A stretch of 64,000 bases of DNA from Chitinophaga rupis (GTDB lineage: Bacteria; Bacteroidota; Bacteroidia; Chitinophagales; Chitinophagaceae). How positions within the stretch are numbered: position 1 is the first letter of the stretch; the number at the start of each line of letters is the position of its first letter. A program made the position numbers and the translations under genes. Positions 53,250-60,878 of this stretch are shown here, in pieces. The notes under the pieces are model-generated. The model did not search any database. It was not told the DNA's origin and was given only the letters and a program-made list of their open reading frames with translations. The DNA lies in NCBI RefSeq assembly GCF_900109685.1, contig NZ_FOBB01000002.1:1453654-1517653 (forward strand), read 5' to 3'.

Positions 53250-56200
53250 ATGAACAAATTCATCAGGAACATCGTAGGTTTTTCGCTCAAGAATAAACTG
53301 TTCGTTTTTATAGCAACATTAACGCTGGTAATATCAGGCATTGTGGCCTTTGTGCACACGCCTATAGAAGCGTTCCCGGATGTAACCAATACGCAGATCA
53401 TCATTGTTACCAAATGGAACGGCCGCAGTGCGCAGGAAGTAGAGCGTTTTGTAACGCTGCCCGTAGAAGTGGCCATGAATGCGGTGCAGAAGAAAACCAG
53501 TGTACGCTCTGTAACCATGTTCGGCCTGTCTGTTGTAAAGATCATTTTTGATGATGATGTGGAAGATTTCTTTGCACGGCAACAGGTGAATAATATGCTG
53601 CAAAGTGTATCCCTGCCGGAAGGCGCCGACCCGGAGATACAACCTCCCTACGGCCCTACAGGCGAAATATTCCGCTATTACCTGAAAAGTGACCACCGCA
53701 ATTCACGCGACCTGCTCACTTATCAGAACTGGATCATAGACCGGCAGCTGCGCAGCGTACCTGGGGTGGCAGATATTGTGGCCTTTGGCGGGCAGGATAA
53801 GATCTATGAGATCACGGCGGACCCGGTTCGTTTAGCCAAGTACGATATAACCCCGCTGGAACTATACCAGGCGGTTACGAAAAGCAATATCAACGTAGGC
53901 GGCGATGTGATAGAGAAGAACGGGCAGGCCTATGTAGTAAGAGGCATTGGCCTGCTGAACAGCATACCAGATATAGAGAATATAATATTAGACAATATTA
54001 ACGGAACACCACTGCTGGTAAAGAATGTGGCCACAGTGCGCGAATCCTCCCTGCCGCGTGTAGGACAGGTAGGATTAGATAAGCAGGACGACCTGGTGGA
54101 AGGGATTGTGGTCATGCGCAAAGGAGAGAATCCCACAGAGGTATTAGCCCGGCTGAAGGACAAAATCAAGGAGTTGAACGAGACTATCTTGCCCAATGAC
54201 ATCAAGATGGCTACCTTTTACGACCGGGATAACCTCATGGAGTTTTGTACGCATACCGTGATGCATAACCTTGTGGAGGGGATCCTGTTCGTAACGGTAA
54301 TTGTGTTTGTTTTCATGGCGGATTGGCGTACTACCGTTACCGTGTCCATCATTATTCCGCTGGCACTGCTGTTTGCCTTCCTGTGTTTGCGCCTGAAGGG
54401 CATGACTGCCAACCTGATCTCCATGGGCGCCATTGACTTTGGTATTATCATAGATGGTGCGGTGGTGATGGTGGAAGGCATTTTTGTGATGCTGGACCAT
54501 AAGGCGAAACATTATGGCATGGAGCGCTTTAACAAGCTGGCCAAAATGGGCTGGATCAAGCAAACCGGCGGGGAGCTGGCCAAAGCCATCTTCTTCTCTA
54601 AACTCATCATCATCATTTCCCTGATACCCATCTTCTCTTTCCAGAAAGTGGAAGGAAAAATGTTCTCGCCGCTGGCGTGGACGCTGGGATTTGCCTTACT
54701 GGGCGCGCTGTTATTCACGCTTACCCTGGTGCCGGTGCTCAGCTCCATTTTGCTGAATAAGAATGTGAAGGAGAAGCACAACCCGGTGGTGATCTTCTTT
54801 GACAGGATCGTGATGAAAGGCTTTAAATGGACTTATGGCCATAAACGCCTTAGCCTGGTGCTGGCCTTTAGCTTTATGCTGGTGACCTTTTTCTCTGCCC
54901 GCTGGATGGGTACGGAGTTCCTGCCACAGCTGAACGAAGGTTCCCTGTGGGTTACTACGGAGCTGCCTATGAGCATGTCGCTCACGGAAAGTGTAAGAAT
55001 GGCGCACGCCATCCGCCAGGACCTGGGCGGTTTCCCGGAAGTAAAACGGGTATTGTCACAGGTAGGCCGCTCCAACGATGGTACGGATCCTAACGGATTT
55101 TACTTTGTACAGTACCAGGTTGACCTGGCTGATAAAAAGGAGTGGAAACGCAAGATCACGCAGGATGAGCTGATCGGGCAGATGGAAAAACGGCTGAAGA
55201 AATACCCCGGTATTATCCTCAACTTCTCCCAGCCCATTAGTGATAACGTATCGGAGGCTGTGGCTGGTTTTAAAGCCGCCAATGGTGTGAAGATCTATGG
55301 CGATGACCTGGAAAAGCTGGAAAGCCTTTCCCAGCAGGTGATAGCGCAGCTGAAAAATGTGCAGGGCATCCGCGATCTGGGTGTGATCCGCAACATTGGC
55401 CAGCCTGAAATGAGCATTAACCTGAACGACAACAAGATGGCGCTGTATGGCGTAAATACTGCCGATGCGCAGGCGGTGATAGAAATGGCAATAGGCGGGA
55501 AAACCGCTACACAGCTCTATGAAGGGGAAAAGAAATTCGACATCCGCATACGGTACGATGCCAACTACCGTACTACGGAAGAAGAGCTGCAGAACCTGAT
55601 GGTGCCTACGCAAAGCGGCAATAAGGTACCGCTGAAAGAGATTGCTGCCATTACTACTATCACCGGACCGGCCTTTATATACCGGGATGGTAACAAGCGG
55701 TTCATCGGCATCAAGTTCTCTGTACGCGACCGTGACCTGGGCAGCACTATTGCAGATGCACAGAATAAGGTGAATGCTGCGGTGAAGCTGCCAAAGGGCT
55801 ACAGTGTAGGCTGGACGGGCGAGTTTGAGAACCAGGTACGGGCCACCAACCGTTTGGCGCAGGTGGTACCGGTAAGTATCGTTGCCATTTTCGTGGTGCT
55901 GTTTATTATGCTGGGGAGTGTGAAAGATGCAGGCCTGATATTGCTGAACGTACCCTTTGCCCTGATAGGCGGTATACTGGCTATTCACGTTACGGGTATC
56001 AACTTCGGGATCTCTGCGGGGGTAGGTTTCATTGCGCTGTTCGGCATCTGTATACAGAATGGGGTGATCCTGATATCGGTGTTCCATAAGAACCTGCTGG
56101 CAGGCATACCGCTGAACGAGGCCATACGGCTGGGAGTAGAATCGCGGGTACGCCCGGTGGTAATGACGGCCATGATGGCGGCTATTGGTTTGATACCGGC

Positions 56201-56348
56201 AGCCATCTCCCATGGCGTAGGCTCTGAAACACAGAAACCACTGGCCATTATTGTAATTGGTGGTTTGATCACCGCTACGGTACTAACCCTGCTGGTATTC
56301 CCCATCATATTCTATGGGGCGTATAAGAGCAAAAATGATGTTTTATAA
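53250..56348 (+). CDS. czcA: Heavy-metal efflux RND pump, CzcA/CusA family
   Basis: 1,032 residues, full-length inner-membrane RND transporter with 12 TM helices and two large periplasmic loops. The heavy-metal subclass signature is in TM4: SMGAIDFGIIIDGAVVMVEG (about 395-414), as in CzcA; it carries the Asp/Asp/Glu proton-relay residues. N-terminal FSLKNKLFVFIATLTLVISG and PIEAFPDVTNTQI are typical. It exports Zn, Co, Cd, Ni or Cu/Ag by proton antiport; the DFG...DG form favours divalent ions, which is an inference. The gene symbol is family-level. Confidence 0.94.
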   Translation: MNKFIRNIVGFSLKNKLFVFIATLTLVISGIVAFVHTPIEAFPDVTNTQIIIVTKWNGRSAQEVERFVTLPVEVAMNAVQKKTSVRSVTMFGLSVVKIIFDDDVEDFFARQQVNNMLQSVSLPEGADPEIQPPYGPTGEIFRYYLKSDHRNSRDLLTYQNWIIDRQLRSVPGVADIVAFGGQDKIYEITADPVRLAKYDITPLELYQAVTKSNINVGGDVIEKNGQAYVVRGIGLLNSIPDIENIILDNINGTPLLVKNVATVRESSLPRVGQVGLDKQDDLVEGIVVMRKGENPTEVLARLKDKIKELNETILPNDIKMATFYDRDNLMEFCTHTVMHNLVEGILFVTVIVFVFMADWRTTVTVSIIIPLALLFAFLCLRLKGMTANLISMGAIDFGIIIDGAVVMVEGIFVMLDHKAKHYGMERFNKLAKMGWIKQTGGELAKAIFFSKLIIIISLIPIFSFQKVEGKMFSPLAWTLGFALLGALLFTLTLVPVLSSILLNKNVKEKHNPVVIFFDRIVMKGFKWTYGHKRLSLVLAFSFMLVTFFSARWMGTEFLPQLNEGSLWVTTELPMSMSLTESVRMAHAIRQDLGGFPEVKRVLSQVGRSNDGTDPNGFYFVQYQVDLADKKEWKRKITQDELIGQMEKRLKKYPGIILNFSQPISDNVSEAVAGFKAANGVKIYGDDLEKLESLSQQVIAQLKNVQGIRDLGVIRNIGQPEMSINLNDNKMALYGVNTADAQAVIEMAIGGKTATQLYEGEKKFDIRIRYDANYRTTEEELQNLMVPTQSGNKVPLKEIAAITTITGPAFIYRDGNKRFIGIKFSVRDRDLGSTIADAQNKVNAAVKLPKGYSVGWTGEFENQVRATNRLAQVVPVSIVAIFVVLFIMLGSVKDAGLILLNVPFALIGGILAIHVTGINFGISAGVGFIALFGICIQNGVILISVFHKNLLAGIPLNEAIRLGVESRVRPVVMTAMMAAIGLIPAAISHGVGSETQKPLAIIVIGGLITATVLTLLVFPIIFYGAYKSKNDVL

Positions 56349-56840
56349 AAGTTATGCAGGCAAGCTGCCGGTGATCAGTGAGGGGAAGCGAAAGTGGACC
56401 CGGTTAAAAATGCACAAGGGAAACTACTGATTGCCGGCGGCTTGCTACTTAAAAATATTGACTGGTTTTAGTTCGCATATAGGTTGATAGAATGGACATG
56501 CAAATGCAGCTCTCGAAGAGATGGATCTTCCTGAACTGGTTTCATGCTCAATTACTCCGCCCGGCCTTAGAAGAAACAACGCTGGGCGGATTCTTTTTAA
56601 TTACGAATTATTTAATTACGAATTACGAATTGAGTACTGCGGATTGCAGTACTTCGGGCCTGGAAGGGCTTTTCGGATTCATGATTGATAATTCGTAATT
56701 TTATTTATAGGGGTGCCTTTGGTCAAGGAAAATCTGCAGGATGTGTAAATATGAGGATTGGCTGTGGTTTAACAGCTAAATTGCTTTAAGCGAATAGGTT
56801 GCCGCGTGGTAAACTTAATTCGTAATTAAATAATTCGTAA
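56349..56840. repeat. Intergenic region with inverted repeat and family A words
   Basis: 492 bp without a convincing gene. GCAAGCTGCCGGTGATCAGT (near 56362) and ACTGATTGCCGGCGGCTTGC (near 56426) are an imperfect 20-bp inverted repeat. AATTACGAATT words (about 56597-56631 and 56690-56702) follow. Upstream-type words TAATTCGTAATTG lie at 56817-56843, directly at the kinase start. The stretch 56705-56810 shows nothing recognisable. Confidence 0.65.
56556..56598 (+). terminator. Rho-independent terminator of the efflux operon
   Basis: Stem TCCGCCCGGC/GCTGGGCGGA with one mismatch, loop of 15, then TTCTTTTT. It lies about 210 bp after the pump stop. Confidence 0.65.
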
Positions 56841-57890
56841 TTGAATTTGGCAATCCGTAATTCCATACTGTTCTCCCGTTATAAACTTCACCATGTACTC
56901 TGGTGGCTGGGCTTCTTTGCGGTATGGGTGCTGCTGCGGATAGATGATTACCCTGCCTTGCCGGCTACTATCCGGGCTGGCGTGTTAAAGGTTACTACGC
57001 TGGCAGGCGCTGTATATTTTACCAATTATGTGCTGATACCCCGCTTATTGTATAAACAGCGGTACGCCGCCTTCCTGGCTGCTTTTACAGCCTTAATAGG
57101 CGCTACCGGCTGGCTGGTGATACAGCTGCTGAACCTTGTATTACAACCCTACGCCGCGCTGATCACCCAATGGCCTAATGCAACCTGGAACCGGCAGCTG
57201 TATGATGTATATATTCCCCTGTTCTTTATGGTGGGCGCTATTGTGGGGGTGCAATTCTATATTGACCGGCTGAAAACGCAGCACCGTTTACAAAGTGCGC
57301 TGCGGGCCAGCGCAGAGCAGGAGCTGCAGTACCTGAAAGCACAGATCAACCCGCATGCATTATTCAACTCCCTGAATGCGGTGTATTTCCTGATAGATAA
57401 AGAGAACAAAGCTGCGCGGGATATGCTGATGCAGTTTGCAGACCTGCTGCGGTACCAGCTGTACGACTGTAATACAGATGCCATCCCCATTGAAAAGGAA
57501 GCTAAATATGTAGCAAATTATATAGCCATACAGCAAATGCGGCATAATGATAACTGCGAGGTTTCTTTTTACTGCGATCCTGCCATGCAGCATTTCAGCA
57601 TTGCGCCGCTGCTGCTGATCCCTTTTGTGGAGAATGCCTTTAAACATGTATCGGCACACGTACAGGCGCCCAATAAAGTGGCCATCCGCTTACAGCGGCA
57701 AAATGGCTGCCTGCAGCTGCAAACCTATAATACACGGGAAGTATTGCCGTTTGAAAACGGCGCCCGTAAAGGTATTGGGCTGGCTAATGTAAAACGCCGG
57801 CTGGAATTATTGTACCCGGAAAAACATACCTTACAGATCCAGGAAACCGATCAGTCCTTTGAGGTAACCTTAAACATCCGCATTACATGA
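56841..57890 (+). CDS. LytS/YehU-type sensor histidine kinase
   Basis: 349 residues with four N-terminal membrane helices (about 15-150) and no large periplasmic sensor, then the His_kinase domain: LQYLKAQINPHALFNSLNAV with the phospho-acceptor His, and an ATPase region with LIPFVENAFKH and GIGLANVKRRLELLY. Usual members read NPHFLFN; here it is NPHALFN. The start must be TTG (56841 or 56847), because no in-frame ATG precedes the first membrane helix. This start region is itself made of repeat words (CGTAATTGAATTTGGCAATC). It overlaps the next gene by 4 bp. Confidence 0.9.
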   Translation: MNLAIRNSILFSRYKLHHVLWWLGFFAVWVLLRIDDYPALPATIRAGVLKVTTLAGAVYFTNYVLIPRLLYKQRYAAFLAAFTALIGATGWLVIQLLNLVLQPYAALITQWPNATWNRQLYDVYIPLFFMVGAIVGVQFYIDRLKTQHRLQSALRASAEQELQYLKAQINPHALFNSLNAVYFLIDKENKAARDMLMQFADLLRYQLYDCNTDAIPIEKEAKYVANYIAIQQMRHNDNCEVSFYCDPAMQHFSIAPLLLIPFVENAFKHVSAHVQAPNKVAIRLQRQNGCLQLQTYNTREVLPFENGARKGIGLANVKRRLELLYPEKHTLQIQETDQSFEVTLNIRIT

Positions 57891-58603
57891 AGCTGCACTG
57901 CATGATAGTAGATGATGAACCCATGGCCCGCAAAGGCCTGCAGGAATACTGCGCAGAAGTTGATTTCCTGGACCCGGTAACTGTGTGCGACAGCCCGGTA
58001 AAAGCCATTACCCTGCTGCAAACACAAGCGGTACAATTACTTTTCCTGGATATACAAATGCCCCGTATTAACGGGCTGGATCTGCTTCGTTCTTTACCGC
58101 AGCCACCGCTGGTAATATTTACCACTGCCTACCCGGAATATGCCTTGCAGGGCTTTGAGCTGAATGTAATTGATTACCTGTTAAAGCCGGTGGCCTTTGA
58201 GCGTTTTATGAAAGCAGTGTCAAAAGCACGATCGTACTACGAGCTGCTGCAACGCCCTGCCACAGCGGAAGAAGCTCCCTCCTACTTCTTTATTAAATGT
58301 GATAATGGTTTAGAGCGTATATGCTTTAACGATATACTATATGCAGAAGCTTTACAGAACTACGTGGTGCTGCATACCGTGCAGCGCAGGTATGTTACCT
58401 ATCTTACATTTAAAGCAGTGGAGGATTATTTACCCGAACAGCAGTTCCTGCGGGTGCATAAATCTTACATTGTGGCGCTGTCAAAAATAGAGCGGATCAT
58501 TGGGAATGATATTATGATAGGGGCGCAGAATATCCCTGTGAGCCGGCATTTGAAAGATGGGGTGATGGAGAGGATCTTGAAGGACAAATATCTTAAAAGG
58601 TAA
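57887..58603 (+). CDS. LytTR-family response regulator
   Basis: 238 residues. Receiver with VDDEP pocket and phospho-acceptor Asp55 (LLFLDIQMPRINGLD), Lys in LLKPVAFERF. LytTR DNA-binding domain from about 135 (FIKCDNGLERICFNDILYAE; FLRVHKSYIVALSKIERI). Start ATGA overlap with the kinase gene shows a translationally coupled two-component pair. Such pairs in Bacteroidota often regulate adjacent or envelope genes; the target is unknown. The stop codon TAA is part of the downstream repeat. Confidence 0.94.
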   Translation: MKLHCMIVDDEPMARKGLQEYCAEVDFLDPVTVCDSPVKAITLLQTQAVQLLFLDIQMPRINGLDLLRSLPQPPLVIFTTAYPEYALQGFELNVIDYLLKPVAFERFMKAVSKARSYYELLQRPATAEEAPSYFFIKCDNGLERICFNDILYAEALQNYVVLHTVQRRYVTYLTFKAVEDYLPEQQFLRVHKSYIVALSKIERIIGNDIMIGAQNIPVSRHLKDGVMERILKDKYLKR

Positions 58604-58740
58604 TTACGAATTATCAATTACGAATTACGAATTGAATGCAGCGAATGAAGATGTTGTGTTCAAATATGAATTACAATAAACAAATATCGTCATTAACAAA
58701 ACACAACCCATTCGTAATTCGTAATTGACAATTCGTAATT
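58602..58740. repeat. MITE-like inverted-repeat element between convergent genes (family A)
   Basis: Left arm 58602-58638 and right arm 58709-58740 are inverted copies of AATTACGAATT(A/G)TCAATTA followed by CGAATTACGAAT, one mismatch in about 30 bases apart from a small insertion. About 70 bp lie between. The left arm contains the last two bases of the regulator's stop; the right arm ends 3 bp before the trhO stop codon. Confidence 0.82.
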
Positions 58741-58743
58741 ACA

Positions 58744-59787
58744 TCAGTATCTGTCTCTGTCGCCAAGGCGGGGACGCAGGCGCTCCCTGGATTTGTTGAA
58801 GATCATTTGTCCTTTATCAATGCCTTTGCGCATTTCCTGCTGTGCATCGGCGGGCAGCTGTACAATTGAGTAACATTCTTCACTGCAGCAGCCATCGTAG
58901 TGTGCGGCGCATCTGTCGCACTGGATGAACAGCAGATGGCAGCCATCATTTTTGCAGTTGGTATGTGTGTCACAGGGACGCCCGCACTGGTGGCAGTGGC
59001 TAATCACGTCCTCTGTGATCCGCTCCCCCAGGCGTTCATCGAATACAAAGTTCTTGCCTTTGAATTTATTGGTAATGCCCTGTTGGCGTACCTTGTTAGC
59101 GTATTCAATGATACCGCCTTCAAGGTGGTATACATTTTTAAAACCATTATGCAGTAAGTAGGCCGATGCTTTTTCGCAGCGGATACCGCCGGTGCAGTAC
59201 ATGACAATAGGCTGGTCTTTTTTGTCTTTCAGCATATCTACTGCCATGGGCAGCTGTTCGCGGAAGGTATCGGAGGGTACTTCTATGGCGCCGTCAAAAT
59301 GTCCTACTTCGTATTCGTAGTGGTTGCGCATGTCTACGATGATGGTATCCGGGTTAGCGGTTAGCTCGTTAAATGCTGCTGCATCCAGGTACTGGCCTTT
59401 ATTGTCCATGTCAAAGGCAGGATCGGTAATGCCGTCTGCCACGATCTTGGGGCGCACTTTTATGCGCAGCACCCAGAAGGATTTGCCGTCATCATCTACT
59501 GCAATGTTTAACCGGATGCCGTTGAGGAAAGGAATAGAATACAGGTAGTTACGGAGCGCCTCAAAGTTATGCTCCGGCACATTGATCTGGGCATTGATGC
59601 CTTCATGTGCTACATAAATACGTCCAAATACCTGGATTTCTGAAAGGGCCTGATAGATCTCATCTCTGAAGGCCTGTGGATCAACGATCTTTGCGTACTG
59701 GTAAAAGGAGATGGTTGTTCTTTTAAACGTTTCTGCTGCCAAACGCTGTTTCAGCTCGTCTGCAGACACCCTGTTGTGTAATGCCAT
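58744..59787 (-). CDS. trhO: tRNA uridine(34) hydroxylase (rhodanese-domain TrhO/YceA)
   Basis: 347 residues. N-terminal acylphosphatase-like domain (about 20-115: [40 protein letters not shown]), rhodanese domain (about 145-240) with active-site loop [10 protein letters not shown] (Cys198, second Cys204), and a C-terminal cysteine-rich metal-binding-like region ([33 protein letters not shown]). TrhO makes 5-hydroxyuridine at tRNA position 34. A -7-like box (TATCTTTG, minus, 59875-59882) with a TTG in the repeat 22 bp upstream could be its promoter. Confidence 0.94.
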   Translation of the reverse strand: MALHNRVSADELKQRLAAETFKRTTISFYQYAKIVDPQAFRDEIYQALSEIQVFGRIYVAHEGINAQINVPEHNFEALRNYLYSIPFLNGIRLNIAVDDDGKSFWVLRIKVRPKIVADGITDPAFDMDNKGQYLDAAAFNELTANPDTIIVDMRNHYEYEVGHFDGAIEVPSDTFREQLPMAVDMLKDKKDQPIVMYCTGGIRCEKASAYLLHNGFKNVYHLEGGIIEYANKVRQQGITNKFKGKNFVFDERLGERITEDVISHCHQCGRPCDTHTNCKNDGCHLLFIQCDRCAAHYDGCCSEECYSIVQLPADAQQEMRKGIDKGQMIFNKSRERLRPRLGDRDRY

Positions 59788-59886
59788 AAATAAACTCTCG
59801 AAATTTTAAGGACCAACGCCGGTGGAACAAAATTTCATTTTAATTTAAATGGAAAGCCGGTGCTTTTCGGGCAACAAAGATACAAT

Positions 59887-60155
59887 TTTTAATTACGAAT
59901 TAGTCAATTACGAATTACGAATTAAAATGCAACGGAACCAGGAAAGGGGTGATTATGAATATGATTAGAACGAGTAAAGCAGAAATACGAAGAACATATG
60001 GGGAAGAATTAAGAATTATCAATTAGGAATGCATAGGTAGATGGTCTTCAAAACCAGGTGATCCATTCGTAATTATTCATATCATAATTACTTTCAATGG
60101 CATTCATGAACGCTTCGCGTTTCGTAATTGACTAATTCGTAATTCATAATTACCC
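59887..60155. repeat. Family A repeats and third copy of the core element
   Basis: In the 370-bp gap 59788-60157, words AATTACGAATTAGTCAATTA (59890-59925) lie upstream of trhO. About 60054-60152 holds a shortened core element (CATAATTACTTTCAATGGCA, then TTCGTAATTGACTAATTCG). The last words touch the stop region of the 60158 gene. The middle (59930-60050) shows nothing recognisable. Confidence 0.75.
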
Positions 60156-60157
60156 CT

Positions 60158-60433
60158 TCACCGCCAGGTTTGCAACAATGAAAGCAACAGGTAAGCGGCG
60201 GAGCTGATCATACATAGGTATCCTGCAAAACCAAGGGTCAGGGATTCCTGGATATAGGCCCATTCATAGCTTTTTGCTAAAGATGCAATGGCAGCCAGTA
60301 ACATACCTACAATAAACATTATTAATGCAATCTTTTTCCGGCGGAGCTGCTTTAATTTTTTGTTCCGGGGAAACGGACTGTGGCTGCGACGATACACAGC
60401 TTGGGGAATAAATGAAGTAAAATTCTGTTTCAT
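60158..60433 (-). CDS. Small hypothetical membrane protein
   Basis: 91 residues. A basic N-terminal half (RRSHSPFPRNKKLKQLRRKK) is followed by two hydrophobic segments (about 35-53 and 68-88). Not recognised. By the positive-inside rule the N terminus is cytoplasmic. Confidence 0.65.
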   Translation of the reverse strand: MKQNFTSFIPQAVYRRSHSPFPRNKKLKQLRRKKIALIMFIVGMLLAAIASLAKSYEWAYIQESLTLGFAGYLCMISSAAYLLLSLLQTWR

Positions 60434-60714
60434 AAGGGGCGTATTTCGGGTTAATGCTGAGTAGCTTATGACGTTTCACAATGACGCCTCAAAATTAACA
60501 CATTGGTGTTAGCAAAACAAGTCCACACTCCGGCTTTTTTGGGGTAATTTTTCCCACGGTGGCCTGACAGTTATGCAGTGCCATCTCCCTAACGCCCTTT
60601 CTATTAAGTATTTGATAATGACCAGCTTGATGAAACACCCCCTGCTTTGGCATTCTTTTTGAATTATTGGTTTTCAACAAGCAAAACTGGTGTAACCCAA
60701 AAATGTTAATTTTT

Positions 60715-60834
60715 ATGAGTACAATTCTTCTTTCGATCTTTTACTTCATTATAGCTTTTTTAGCTTATCGCGTTCTTGCGTTCTTTTATGATGACAGCAA
60801 AGAAGTGAGCAAAAGGAAAATGAGTAAAAACTAA
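60715..60834 (+). CDS. Very small membrane protein (39 residues)
   Basis: MSTILLSIFYFIIAFLAYRV, then LAFFYDDSKEVSKRKMSKN and stop: one membrane helix and a charged tail. It is supported by a perfect terminator hairpin 8 bp after the stop. No family recognised. Such short single-helix proteins often modulate membrane enzymes, but nothing here shows it. Confidence 0.6.
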   Translation: MSTILLSIFYFIIAFLAYRVLAFFYDDSKEVSKRKMSKN

Positions 60835-60842
60835 AAAAGCAG

Positions 60843-60877
60843 AAAAGCAAAGAGTATCATGCTCTTTGCTTTTTTTC
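60843..60877. terminator. Bidirectional terminator
   Basis: Perfect 12-bp stem AAAAGCAAAGAG/CTCTTTGCTTTT, loop TATCATG, T run after and A run before. It serves the small membrane-protein gene and the convergent DUF5686 gene. Confidence 0.9.
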
Positions 60878-60878
60878 T

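Noticed and set aside
55056..56213. 385-residue minus-strand frame opposite the RND pump
   Set aside because: The length is notable, but the sense strand encodes a canonical CzcA; the antisense product has a low-complexity Tyr/His/Gln-rich composition typical of shadows.
56492..56698. 68-residue plus-strand frame after the pump gene
   Set aside because: It runs through a terminator and AATTACGAATT repeat words and has no protein-like composition.
60495..60680. 61-residue minus-strand frame
   Set aside because: No recognisable features, no terminator or promoter. The nearby 39-residue plus-strand frame is better supported.
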